Assembly: GCA_002205125.1 (NCBI GenBank)
Contig: NIOE01000008.1
Span: 124,001 to 188,000 of the forward strand
Source of the DNA: Roseateles noduli
GTDB lineage: Bacteria; Pseudomonadota; Gammaproteobacteria; Burkholderiales; Burkholderiaceae_C
DNA length: 64,000 bases
Reading direction: 5' to 3'
Shown: positions 8,793 to 17,107 of the stretch, piece by piece
How positions within the stretch are numbered: the stretch's first letter is position 1
Layout: each line of letters starts with the position of its first letter
The notes under the pieces: model-generated
Databases searched by the model: none
What the model saw: only the letters and a program-made list of their open reading frames with translations
Told to the model about the DNA's origin: nothing
Made by a program: the position numbers and the translations under genes

Positions 8793-9473
8793 TCAGCGGA
8801 TGATGGCGATCTTCTTCTGCAGCCGGCGGACCAGCATGGACAGGCTGAAGCAGATCACGAAATAGACGACGGCGACGAAGAGGTAGGTCTCCATCGGCCG
8901 ACCGAAGTTCTTGCCGGCGACCTCGAAGCCCTTCAGCAGGTCGTACGCCCCGATCGCATACACGAGCGACGTGTCCTGGAACAGCACGATGGTCTGCGTC
9001 AGCAGCACCGGCAGCATGTTGCGGAAGGCCTGCGGCAGCACCACCAGGCTCATGGTCTGGCGGTAGGTCATGCCCATCGCGTACCCCGCGAAGACCTGAC
9101 CCTTGGACACCGACTGGATGCCCGCGCGCATGATCTCCGAGTAGTAGGTCGCTTCGAACAGCGTGAAGGTGATCAGCGCCGTCGTCTCGGGCCTGAAGGG
9201 CTCCCATCCCAACGCGCGGGTGGCGTACGGCAGCAGCAGGTAGCACCACAGGATCACCATCACCAGCGGGATGGAACGCAGCGTGTCGACGTAGAACGCC
9301 GCCGGCTTCTCCAGCCACCACTTGCCCGACAGGCGCATCAGCGCCAGCACCGTGCCCAGCACGATGCCGCCGATCATGGCCGACACCGTCAGCTGGATGG
9401 AGAACAACAGTCCCTTGGCCACGAAGGACGTCAGGACGTCCCAGGTGAGGAACGAGAAATCGAGTTGCGTCAT
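8793..9473 (-). CDS. gltK: glutamate/aspartate ABC importer permease GltK
   Basis: This 226-residue inner-membrane permease belongs to the His/Glu/Gln polar amino acid family. Hydrophobic segments occur near residues 15-40, 55-80, 90-105 and 190-215, and the cytoplasmic coupling loop (EAA region) is [25 protein letters not shown]. Its start codon is one base from the end of gltJ, showing tight translational coupling. It forms the channel with GltJ and is driven by GltL. Confidence 0.92.
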   Translation of the reverse strand: MTQLDFSFLTWDVLTSFVAKGLLFSIQLTVSAMIGGIVLGTVLALMRLSGKWWLEKPAAFYVDTLRSIPLVMVILWCYLLLPYATRALGWEPFRPETTALITFTLFEATYYSEIMRAGIQSVSKGQVFAGYAMGMTYRQTMSLVVLPQAFRNMLPVLLTQTIVLFQDTSLVYAIGAYDLLKGFEVAGKNFGRPMETYLFVAVVYFVICFSLSMLVRRLQKKIAIIR

Positions 9474-9474
9474 G

Positions 9475-10209
9475 TCACTTCGCCCCCAGGATGCCGGGCA
9501 CGCGCACGTACCACTCGATGAGCTTGGCCACGCGGTTGATCGCGTAGGCGGAGACGAAGTACAGCAGCGTCACCGGCAGGAAGATCTGCACGAAGCTCGA
9601 CTGCTCCGACGCCTGCAGCGCGAACTGCGCCAGCTCGGGCACGCTCACCGCGAAGGCCACCGCCGAGTTCTTGACGATGTTCATGCTCTCGCTGGTCAGC
9701 GGCGGGATGACGATGCGGAAGGCCATCGGCAGCAGCACGTGGCGGTAGGTCTGCGGCAGCGTCAGTCCCAGCGCCTGGCCGGCATAACGCTGGCCCTTGG
9801 GCAGCGTCAGGATGCCGGCCTTGACCTGTTCGGCGACCCGCGCCGAGGTGAACAGCCCGATGGCGATCACCACGAGGGCGGTGGGGGGCAGATCCAGCAC
9901 CGGGAACAGGCGCGGCACCACGTGATACCAGATGAACACCTGGACGATCAGCGGAATGTTCCGGAACAACTCCGTCCAGGACTCGCCGAACATTGCCAGC
10001 TTGCGGTTCGGCACGGTGCGCAGCACGCCGATCAGCGACCCCGCCACCAGCGCGACCAGCAGGCCGACGACCGAGACGACCATCGTCCAGCCCCAGCCGT
10101 GGATCATCGCGTCCAGGTAAGTCTCATAACCGGGGGCGCCGAAACACTTCGGCGCGGCCTCCTCGGTCACCATGTCTGTGCAGTACAACTGCCAATCCCA
10201 GCTCGCCAT
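9475..10209 (-). CDS. gltJ: glutamate/aspartate ABC importer permease GltJ
   Basis: This is the partner permease of GltK, 244 residues from the ATG at 10209. An in-frame ATG at 10221 is also open, but GGAG stands six bases before the 10209 codon, and the resulting start MASWDWQLYCTD lines up with GltJ proteins. The EAA loop is visible as LGLTLPQTYRHVLLPMAFRI. It carries several membrane segments, the first near residues 30-60 (MVVSVVGLLVALVAGSLIGV). It follows the binding protein gene gltI after a strong palindrome that may lower its expression relative to gltI. Confidence 0.92.
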   Translation of the reverse strand: MASWDWQLYCTDMVTEEAAPKCFGAPGYETYLDAMIHGWGWTMVVSVVGLLVALVAGSLIGVLRTVPNRKLAMFGESWTELFRNIPLIVQVFIWYHVVPRLFPVLDLPPTALVVIAIGLFTSARVAEQVKAGILTLPKGQRYAGQALGLTLPQTYRHVLLPMAFRIVIPPLTSESMNIVKNSAVAFAVSVPELAQFALQASEQSSFVQIFLPVTLLYFVSAYAINRVAKLIEWYVRVPGILGAK

Positions 10210-10245
10210 GGGGTGCTCCATCCTTCAAAACGAGGGCCTGTTGCG

Positions 10246-10271
10246 ACAAGGCGCCCCGCGGGGCGCCTTGT
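10246..10271. terminator. perfect 26-base palindrome between gltI and gltJ
   Basis: The half-site ACAAGGCGCCCCG (10246-10258) is repeated in perfect inverted form in 10259-10271, giving a GC-rich hairpin in the gltI-gltJ gap. In ABC importer operons such intercistronic stems commonly act as partial terminators or mRNA-end protectors, so that binding protein is made in excess over permease. That role is inferred from position. Confidence 0.6.
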
Positions 10272-10287
10272 GCTCAGGCGAGGCCGA

Positions 10288-11181
10288 TTACTTCTTGAGG
10301 TATTCCTCGACCGGCTTGTCGTTCGGGTTCGCCCACGCGTCCTTGGTCGCGGCCGTCGCCGGCAGACCGACCTTGGTGTTGGTCGGCGGGATCGGCTGGA
10401 TGAACCACTTGTCGTACAGCTTCGAGATCTCGCCCGACTTCATCAGGCCCTTGATGCTGTCGTCCACGGCCTTCTTGAAGGCCGGATCGTCCTTGCGGAC
10501 CATGATGGCGATCGGCTCGACCGACAGCACTTCGCCGACGATCTTGAAGCCCGCCGGGTTGCGCGACTTGGCGATGTTGCCGGCCAGGATCTGGCCGTCC
10601 ATCACGAAGGCGTCGGCACGGCCCGACTCCAGCAGCAGGAAGCTGTCGGCGTGGTCCTTGCCCAGCACTTCCTTGAAGTCCACGCCGTTGGCGCGCTCAT
10701 GCTTGCGCAGCAGCTGGACGGAGGTGGTGCCGGTGGTCGTCGCGACGGTCTTGCCGTTCAGTTGCGCGATCGAGGTGATGCCCGAATCGGCCTTCACGGC
10801 GATGCGCACTTCCTCGACGTAGGTCGTGACGGCGAAGGCCACGTCCTTCTGACGGGTCAGGTTGTTGGTGGTCGAGCCGCACTCGATGTCCACGGTGCCG
10901 TTCTGCACCAGCGGCACGCGGTTCTGCGACGTGACCGGCAGGTACTTGATGTCCAGCTTGGACAGGCCCAGCTGCTTCTGCACGTCGGCCAGCACGCGCT
11001 GGCAGATCTCGACGTGGTAACCGACGTACTTGCCGTCTCCCAGGGTGTACGACAGCGCGCCCGAGGACTCGCGAACGCCCATGGTCACGCTGCCTGTGTC
11101 CTTGATCTTCTTGAGCGTGTCGGCCTGGGCCACGCCCACCAACGCCGCACCAAGGGCCAGTACCAGCAATGCCTTCTTCAT
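10288..11181 (-). CDS. gltI: periplasmic glutamate/aspartate-binding protein
   Basis: This is the solute-binding subunit (SBP family 3) of the GltIJKL importer, 297 residues from the ATG at 11181. It starts with a clean signal peptide MKKALLVLALGAALVGVAQA and then DTLKKIKDTGSVTMGVRESS, the usual opening of GltI. Further family hallmarks are YHVEICQRVLADVQKQLG, NGTVDIECGSTTNN and DAFVMDGQILAG. The frame is open for 22 codons upstream, but those residues would precede the signal peptide. It is the first and probably most abundant product of the operon. Confidence 0.94.
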   Translation of the reverse strand: MKKALLVLALGAALVGVAQADTLKKIKDTGSVTMGVRESSGALSYTLGDGKYVGYHVEICQRVLADVQKQLGLSKLDIKYLPVTSQNRVPLVQNGTVDIECGSTTNNLTRQKDVAFAVTTYVEEVRIAVKADSGITSIAQLNGKTVATTTGTTSVQLLRKHERANGVDFKEVLGKDHADSFLLLESGRADAFVMDGQILAGNIAKSRNPAGFKIVGEVLSVEPIAIMVRKDDPAFKKAVDDSIKGLMKSGEISKLYDKWFIQPIPPTNTKVGLPATAATKDAWANPNDKPVEEYLKK

Positions 11182-11382
11182 AGATGCTCCTGCTTGTTCG
11201 GATTCAAAAAGCGGATTCGAGGGAGGTTCGACCGGTGAGCCTCCCAACCGGCAGAGCAGACCATGCGCGGTCGCTTTGCTGGGTAGGGAGTATCACGCAT
11301 CTCGACTTGTTGCGTGGCTTACGTATGCAGGTTCCGTGCCCGGTTCAGGTCAGACCTTCAGGCGTCGACGCCACCCGACGCC

Positions 11383-12312
11383 TCAGCCTTCCATCTTCTC
11401 GGCGTGGGTCAGGAAGTTCCACAGCGCCTGCGCCACCGGCTTGACGCGCCGCGTCGAGCCCTGGCGCTCGCGGTACATGCGCAATTCCATGTTGAGCTCG
11501 TACTGGCCGGGCTCCGCGGCCCGCACCAGGCGGCGCGCCTTCACTTCCTTCTTCACCGAGCTGGCCGGCAGGAAGGCCAGTCCGTGGCCCTCGATGGCCA
11601 TGGCCTTGAGGCTCTCGGCCATGTCGGTCTCGAAGACGGATTCGAAGTTCAGCGGCTGCGCCGCGCCCTTGACGATCAGTTCCACCAATCGCCCGAGGTA
11701 GGCCCCCGAGGCGTAGCTCAGGAAGGGGATCTTCTGGCCCGGGTGTCCGGAAATCCGGAACATCGGCGCGCCGCTTGTGTCAGCTTTCGCATAGGCGGCC
11801 AGCGTCTCGTGGCCGAGCGAGACGGATTCGTAACGCTCCGGGTCCAGCTGCAGCGGCTGGCTGGGGTGGTGGTAGACCACCAGCAGGTCGCAGTTGCCTT
11901 CGCTGAGCTGCAGGGTCGCGTCGTGGACGTTGAGCGCGTTGAGCCGGCACTTCACCTCGCCGAAGCGCTGGCGCAACTCCATCAGCCAGTGCGGGAAGAA
12001 GCTGAAGGACAGCGAGTGCGGCACGGCGAACTCGATCATGTCCTGCCCCGCCGACTGGTGGCTGCGCAGCATGTTGCGCGTGGCCTGCAGGTTGCCCAGC
12101 AGGTCCACGGCCTGGCCCAGCAGCGTCTCGCCGGCGGCGGTGAGCCGCGTCGGATAGGACGAGCGGTCGACCAGATCCACGCCCGCCCAGGCCTCCAGCG
12201 CCTGGATGCGGCGCGAGAACGCGGGCTGCGTGACATGCCGCAGTTGAGCCGAGCGGGAGAAGCTGCGCGTCTCCGCCAGGCTCACGAAGTCTTCAAGCCA
12301 TTTGGTTTCCAC
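11383..12312 (-). CDS. LysR-type regulator, HypT/YjiE-like
   Basis: This 309-residue protein has an N-terminal winged helix-turn-helix (LEDFVSLAETRSFSRSAQLR then VTQPAFSRRIQALE) and a C-terminal effector-binding domain. The opening METKWLEDFVSLAETRSFS and the DNA-binding helix resemble the hypochlorite-sensing regulator HypT (YjiE) of E. coli more than a typical amino-acid LysR protein. The start is GTG at 12312. It lies 11 bases after the Atm1-type exporter gene and 201 bases before gltI, on the same strand as both, so it could belong to either unit; direct control of gltIJKL is possible but not shown. Family membership is firm; the HypT link is moderate. Confidence 0.88.
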   Translation of the reverse strand: METKWLEDFVSLAETRSFSRSAQLRHVTQPAFSRRIQALEAWAGVDLVDRSSYPTRLTAAGETLLGQAVDLLGNLQATRNMLRSHQSAGQDMIEFAVPHSLSFSFFPHWLMELRQRFGEVKCRLNALNVHDATLQLSEGNCDLLVVYHHPSQPLQLDPERYESVSLGHETLAAYAKADTSGAPMFRISGHPGQKIPFLSYASGAYLGRLVELIVKGAAQPLNFESVFETDMAESLKAMAIEGHGLAFLPASSVKKEVKARRLVRAAEPGQYELNMELRMYRERQGSTRRVKPVAQALWNFLTHAEKMEG

Positions 12313-12323
12313 GGCGCGGGAGT

Positions 12324-14222
12324 TTATCCGTGTGGTGCGAGGGGCTGCTCAAGCCCCTGCGGAGGGTCCTGGTCCTGACGATCGTGGCCGTCCTGCTGCA
12401 GCGCCCACATCTGCGCGTAGCGGCCCCGCTGCGCGAGCAGCGCCGCGTGCGTGCCGCGCTCGACGATGAGGCCCTGCTCCATCACGAGGATCTCGTGCGC
12501 GTCGACGACGGTGGAGAGCCGGTGCGCGATGACCAGCACGGTCTTGTCCTGCGCGGCGGCCTCGAGCTCGGCCTGGATGGCGCGCTCGTTGCGCGAGTCC
12601 AGCGCGGAGGTCGCCTCGTCGAAGATCAGGATGGGCGGATCCTTCAGCAGCGTGCGCGCGATCGCGACGCGTTGCTTCTCGCCGCCGGAGAGCTTCAGGC
12701 CGCGCTCGCCGACCATGGTCTGGTAACCCTGTGGCAGGTGGCGGATGAAGTCGTGGATGTGCGCGGACTTCGCGGCGGCCTCGATCTCCTCCGTCGTCGC
12801 CTCGGGTCGGCCGTAGGCGATGTTGTAGGCGATCGTGTCGTTGAACAGCACGGTGTCCTGCGGCACGATGCCGATCGCGCGGCGCACGCTGTGCTGCGTT
12901 ACGTCGGCGAGCGACTGGCCGTCGATGGCGATGCGGCCCGACTGCGCGTCGTAGAAGCGGTAGAGCAATCTCGCCAGCGTGCTCTTGCCCGAGCCGCTGG
13001 GACCGACGACGGCGACCTTCTTCCCTGCGGGAATCTCCAGGCTCACGCCCTTGAGGATGGGACGCTGCGGCTCGTAGGCGAAGTGCACGTCGTCGAAGCG
13101 CACGGCCGCGCCGTCCACGCGCAGCGGCAACGCGCCGGGTGCGTCGGCGATCTCGCGCTCGCGAGCCAGGAGGCCGAACATCTTGTCCAGGTCGGTCAGG
13201 CTCTGCTTGATCTCGCGGTAGATCACGCCGAGGAAGTTCAGCGGGATGTAGAGCTGGATCATGAAGGCGTTGATCATGACCAGGTCGCCCAGGCTCATGC
13301 GGCCGTCGACGACGCCCTGCGTCGCGCGCCACAGCATGGCCACCAGCGCGACCGCGATGATCACCTGCTGCCCGCTGTTGAGCAGCGACAGCGTGCGCTG
13401 CGACTTCAGCTGCGCGCGGCGCAGGCGCTCCAGGCTCTGGTCGTAGCGGGCGGCTTCGAAGTCCTCGTTGTTGAAGTACTTCACCGTCTCGTAGTTCAGC
13501 AGCGAATCGATCGCCTTGCTGTGCGCGTGCGAGTCCAGCTCGTTGAGCAGCTTGCGGTACTTGGTGCGCCACTCGGTGACGACGATGGTGAAGCCGATGT
13601 AGAAGACCAGCGCGGCGCCGGTGATCCAGGCGAAGAGCACGTCGAACTTGACCGCGAGCAGGCTGAGCACCAGCACCACCTCGACCAGCGTCGGGAAGAT
13701 GCTGTAGAGCGAATACGAGATCAGCGCATGCACGGCGCGCGTGCCGCGCTCGATGTCGCGGGTCATGCCGCCGGTCTGGCGTTCCAGGTGGAAGCGCAGG
13801 CTGAGGTCGTGCAGATGGCGGAACACCTGCAGCGAGATGCTGCGCGAGGCGCCCTCGGTGGCCTTGGCGAAGATCAGCTCGCGCGCCTCGGTGAACAGCG
13901 AGGTGCACAGCCGCAGCATGCCGTAGGCGAGCAGCAGGCCGACCGGCACGACCATCAGCGCCTGCGCGCTGCCGGCGGGGATGTCGAGGCTGTCGACCAG
14001 TTGCTTGAGCAGCAGCGGCACGCCGACGTTGGCGAGCTTGGCTGCGACCATGAAGCCCAGCGCGATGCCGACGCGCCAGCGGTAGCGCCAGAAGTACGGG
14101 AGCAGGCGGGCGATGGTGTGCCAGTCGCCACGTGCCTCGGGCGCGGACGTGGGCGCGGCGGAGCCGTCGGTGGGAGGAGCGGGGGGCGTCGGCGCGGTGC
14201 CGGCGAGTGTGGAACGGCGCAT
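12324..14222 (-). CDS. Atm1/HMT-type ABC exporter, fused permease and ATPase
   Basis: This half-transporter of about 632 residues has six membrane segments (about residues 60-340) and a C-terminal ATPase. It carries the Atm1-family stretch NYETVKYFNNEDFEAARYD, Walker [20 protein letters not shown], signature LSGGEKQRVAIARTLL and Walker B ILIFDEATSALD. Atm1/HMT proteins export glutathione-linked or metal-linked compounds and support iron-sulphur or heavy-metal homeostasis; the substrate here is unknown. The ATG at 14222 is taken; an in-frame GTG at 14258 would add 12 residues. It is divergent from a thioesterase gene and may be cotranscribed with the LysR gene behind it. Confidence 0.9.
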   Translation of the reverse strand: MRRSTLAGTAPTPPAPPTDGSAAPTSAPEARGDWHTIARLLPYFWRYRWRVGIALGFMVAAKLANVGVPLLLKQLVDSLDIPAGSAQALMVVPVGLLLAYGMLRLCTSLFTEARELIFAKATEGASRSISLQVFRHLHDLSLRFHLERQTGGMTRDIERGTRAVHALISYSLYSIFPTLVEVVLVLSLLAVKFDVLFAWITGAALVFYIGFTIVVTEWRTKYRKLLNELDSHAHSKAIDSLLNYETVKYFNNEDFEAARYDQSLERLRRAQLKSQRTLSLLNSGQQVIIAVALVAMLWRATQGVVDGRMSLGDLVMINAFMIQLYIPLNFLGVIYREIKQSLTDLDKMFGLLAREREIADAPGALPLRVDGAAVRFDDVHFAYEPQRPILKGVSLEIPAGKKVAVVGPSGSGKSTLARLLYRFYDAQSGRIAIDGQSLADVTQHSVRRAIGIVPQDTVLFNDTIAYNIAYGRPEATTEEIEAAAKSAHIHDFIRHLPQGYQTMVGERGLKLSGGEKQRVAIARTLLKDPPILIFDEATSALDSRNERAIQAELEAAAQDKTVLVIAHRLSTVVDAHEILVMEQGLIVERGTHAALLAQRGRYAQMWALQQDGHDRQDQDPPQGLEQPLAPHG

Positions 14223-14320
14223 GGAGAGGGAGCGTGGCCTTGCCGTGGAGTCGGGCACCCGCCCTGGCGAGGGCGGACATGCTGGACGACAATGCCGCTC
14301 ATTGTCACCGTTTGGCCATC

Positions 14321-14788
14321 ATGAGCGACTCCACCGATTCCAATGTCCCTGCCTCGTCGCCCTCGACGTCGACATCCACGACGCCCGGCACCCTGCTCTC
14401 GCCCGAGACCATCGGCCCGCGCGAGCTGGTGATGCGCGTGATGCCGATGCCGGCGGATGCCAACGGCAACGGCGACATCTTCGGCGGCTGGATCATGGCG
14501 CAGGTCGACCTGGCCGGCTCGGTGCTGCCGGCGCGCATCTCGCGCGGCCGCATCGCGACGGTGGCGGTCAACCAGTTCATCTTCAAGCAGCCGGTGTCGG
14601 TGGGCGACCTGCTGAGCTTCTACGCGCAGGTCACGCGCATCGGGCGCACTTCGATCACCGTGCACGTCGAGGTCTTCGCCGAACGCAACCCGGCCAATCC
14701 GCATGTGGTCAAGGTGACCGAGGCCAACCTCACCTACGTCGCGATCGATCGCGAAGGCAAGTCGCGCGTCTTCGGCCAGGAGGCCTGA
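14321..14788 (+). CDS. acyl-CoA thioesterase, YciA-like hotdog fold
   Basis: This cytoplasmic hydrolase of 155 residues releases free acids from acyl-CoA. The family signature [17 protein letters not shown] (about residues 47-63) holds the active-site Asp of YciA/BACH-type hotdog thioesterases, followed by [20 protein letters not shown] and the beta-strand [13 protein letters not shown]. The ATG at 14321 gives a Ser/Thr-rich tail of about 28 residues before the fold; upstream codons are open but look non-coding. Substrate chain length cannot be read from the sequence. Confidence 0.9.
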   Translation: MSDSTDSNVPASSPSTSTSTTPGTLLSPETIGPRELVMRVMPMPADANGNGDIFGGWIMAQVDLAGSVLPARISRGRIATVAVNQFIFKQPVSVGDLLSFYAQVTRIGRTSITVHVEVFAERNPANPHVVKVTEANLTYVAIDREGKSRVFGQEA

Positions 14789-14987
14789 CTCCATCGGTGC
14801 ACATGGGCCCCGGGATGGGGCCATCCGGCTGGTGTGCGCCCCGCCGGGCGAATGGGCATTGGTCCACCAGGGTAACTACGTAGATTCCGCAGCATCGGAA
14901 AAACCTCGGGTGGGATACTGCCCGGCCAGGGTGCGCAGACACGCCGGTGACGGCGCCTGCGGCCACCCGCAACCGGAGCCGTACCCC

Positions 14988-16328
14988 ATGCTGACCCCTT
15001 CCGCCTCCGCCGCGCCGGCCGTGCCCGTGCCGTGGTATCGCCATCTCTACCTCCAGGTCGTCATTGCGATCCTGATCGGCATCACGCTGGGCTATTTCGA
15101 GCCGGCGCTGGCCGTCAAGTTCCAGCCGCTGGGCGACGCCTTCATCAAGCTGGTGAAGATGATCATCGCGCCGGTGATCTTCCTGACCATCGTGACCGGC
15201 ATCGCCAGCATGACGCAGCTGAGCGCCGTCGGCCGTGTGTTCGGCAAGGCGATGGCCTACTTCCTGTTCTTCTCCACGCTGGCGCTGATCGTCGGCCTGG
15301 TGGTGGCCAACGTCGTGCAGCCGGGCGCCGGCATGAACGTCAACGTGGCCGACCTGGACCAGAAGGAAGTGCACCGCTACGTCGAGAAGACGCATGACCT
15401 GACCCTGGTCAGCTTCCTGATGGACGTGATCCCGAAGTCGCTGATCGGCGCGCTGGCGGACGGCAACATCCTGCAGACGCTGTTCGTGGCGGTGCTGTTC
15501 GGCATCGCGCTGGCGCTGACGGGCGAGCGCGGCAAGCCGGTGCTGACCTTCTTCGAGTCGCTGACGGCGCCAGTCTTCCGGATGGTGCACATCCTGATGA
15601 AGGCGGCGCCGGTGGGCGCGTTCGGCGCGATGGCCTTCACCATCGGCAAGTACGGCGTGGCCTCGCTGCTCAACCTGGGCATGCTGGTGGGCAGCTTCTA
15701 CCTGACCTCGCTGCTGTTCGTGCTGGTGATCCTGGGCATCGTGGCCCGACTGTGCGGCTTCTCGATCCTGAAGCTGATCCGCTACCTGAAGGCGGAGCTG
15801 CTGCTGGTGCTGGGCACCTCTTCGTCGGAGTCGGCGCTGCCGTCGCTGATGGAGAAGATGGAGAAGGCCGGCTGCAAGAAGACGGTGGTGGGGCTGGTCG
15901 TGCCGACGGGGTACTCGTTCAACCTGGACGGGACCAACATCTACATGACGCTGGCGGCGCTGTTCATCGCGCAGGCGACCAACACCGAGCTGACGCTGAC
16001 GCACCAGATCACGCTGCTGCTGGTGGCGATGCTGAGCTCCAAGGGCGCGGCGGGCGTGACGGGCGCGGGCTTCATCACGCTGGCGGCGACGCTGTCGGTG
16101 GTGCCGGAAGTGCCGGTGGCCGGCATGGCGCTGATCCTGGGGGTGGACCGCTTCATGTCGGAGTGCCGCTCGCTGACCAACTTCGTCGGCAACGCGGTGG
16201 CGACCATCGTCGTGTCCAAGTGGGAACGCGCGCTGGACCACGACGCGCTGGATCTGGCGCTGTCGGGCAAGTCGGGTGACACGGACGACCTGCCGGTCCG
16301 CGTGGCCGGACCGGCCGAGACCGCGTGA
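14988..16328 (+). CDS. dctA: dicarboxylate/amino acid:cation symporter (DctA family)
   Basis: This inner-membrane carrier of 446 residues takes up C4-dicarboxylates, or less likely glutamate, with protons or sodium. DAACS-family motifs are present: [19 protein letters not shown] (about residues 48-66), the serine-rich re-entrant loop [18 protein letters not shown], and [20 protein letters not shown] with the substrate-site Asn and Asp. The sequence order and length match DctA. The chosen ATG has GGAG nine bases upstream. It is monocistronic and ends in a strong terminator. A DctA versus GltP assignment rests on overall similarity from memory. Confidence 0.88.
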   Translation: MLTPSASAAPAVPVPWYRHLYLQVVIAILIGITLGYFEPALAVKFQPLGDAFIKLVKMIIAPVIFLTIVTGIASMTQLSAVGRVFGKAMAYFLFFSTLALIVGLVVANVVQPGAGMNVNVADLDQKEVHRYVEKTHDLTLVSFLMDVIPKSLIGALADGNILQTLFVAVLFGIALALTGERGKPVLTFFESLTAPVFRMVHILMKAAPVGAFGAMAFTIGKYGVASLLNLGMLVGSFYLTSLLFVLVILGIVARLCGFSILKLIRYLKAELLLVLGTSSSESALPSLMEKMEKAGCKKTVVGLVVPTGYSFNLDGTNIYMTLAALFIAQATNTELTLTHQITLLLVAMLSSKGAAGVTGAGFITLAATLSVVPEVPVAGMALILGVDRFMSECRSLTNFVGNAVATIVVSKWERALDHDALDLALSGKSGDTDDLPVRVAGPAETA

Positions 16329-16350
16329 GCGATCGGCACCCATGAACGAC

Positions 16351-16375
16351 AACGCGCCCTGAGGGGCGCGTTTTT
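16351..16375 (+). terminator. Rho-independent terminator after the DctA-type gene
   Basis: AACGCGCCC pairs with GGGCGCGTT over a four-base loop and is followed by a run of T. It starts 22 bases after the stop codon. Bases 16376-16497 beyond it show no gene. Confidence 0.9.
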
Positions 16376-16497
16376 CATTCCGACCAGCCAATCGTATTTG
16401 TTGGCGGAGGGCGTCAGGTGTCCAAGCGATCCCCGTACCAGACGATCGCGTACGGTCACATCGCAGCCATGGTAGCCAAGAACGATGCGGCCTTCAC

Positions 16498-16743
16498 TCA
16501 TTGATAGTCCGGCATCAGGTTGCCGTCCTCATCAACGATGCCGGCCAGCTTCGCCAGATGAAAAGCCATCGCTGGACCGACGGGCCGCAGGTCGTCATCA
16601 CTCGGCAGTCCGATCGTGCCGAGCTTGTGATCGTAGTTCGGGATCGACTTGGGCATGACAGAGGCCCGTGCCACGCAGCCGCACCGCTCGCACGCGCTGA
16701 CAGGTGTCCGACTCGCCTTCTTTCCATTCCGCTTCTTGCTCAT
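16498..16743 (-). CDS. small hypothetical protein with a Cys-rich knot
   Basis: This 81-residue protein is not recognised. It begins with a basic tail (MSKKRNGKKASR) followed by CERCGC, which could hold a metal or form a zinc ribbon half, and ends in an acidic, ordinary-looking segment (LAKLAGIVDEDGNLMPDYQ). A GGAG about nine bases before the ATG and natural residue use argue that it is translated. It lies alone in a locally AT-richer stretch between the DctA-type gene and the arabinitol operon, which is consistent with an acquired or orphan gene. No function is proposed. Confidence 0.5.
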   Translation of the reverse strand: MSKKRNGKKASRTPVSACERCGCVARASVMPKSIPNYDHKLGTIGLPSDDDLRPVGPAMAFHLAKLAGIVDEDGNLMPDYQ

Positions 16744-17107
16744 CAGGAATCACTCCAATCAACAGAGGAGTCCTCATGATTCCGAGGTCTGTCGGCGGTG
16801 CCAATCGCATGTTCTCGTGCAATCGCGGCCGGCAATGACTTGGTCAAGTCGTGACCCCCTTTGAATGAGGCGTCGTCCCAGGCGCTTCGCGATCCGCGAC
16901 GCCCCTTCGCGTCGTCGCGGTGCCGGAGGCCCGCGAGACTGATACGCAGTTGAGCCGTCGTCGGGACAACCGCTACACAGTGATGCAAAGGAGTATCACC
17001 AACCGGACCTTCAGGTATCAACGCAGCAACTGCGAGTGGCTATCGTTCGACCTCAGCGCCGGCTCGATCCGGTGGCCAGGACCGATACCCATAACAGGAG
17101 ACTCCCG
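16744..17107. other. 364-base intergenic region upstream of the arabinitol operon
   Basis: No convincing gene is seen here. Open frames on both strands lack ribosome sites and read as unnatural residue mixtures. The right half must hold the promoter and control sites of the D-arabinitol operon; a pair of GTATCA repeats is listed separately. Confidence 0.6.
16993..17020 (+). promoter_or_regulatory. direct repeats, candidate AraC-type operator for the arabinitol operon
   Basis: GTATCA occurs at 16993-16998 and again at 17015-17020, 22 bases apart, which is two DNA turns. AraC-family activators typically bind such direct half-sites, and the last gene of the operon encodes one. The site lies about 90-115 bases before the first start codon. 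This is inference from spacing only. Confidence 0.35.

Noticed and set aside
16598-16822. Open frame on the minus strand overlapping the 81-residue protein
   Set aside because: It overlaps a frame with a better ribosome site and a more natural composition.
16743-17021. Minus-strand open frame of 92 residues upstream of the small Cys protein
   Set aside because: No ribosome site, unnatural residue mix, and it would overlap the promoter region of the arabinitol operon.
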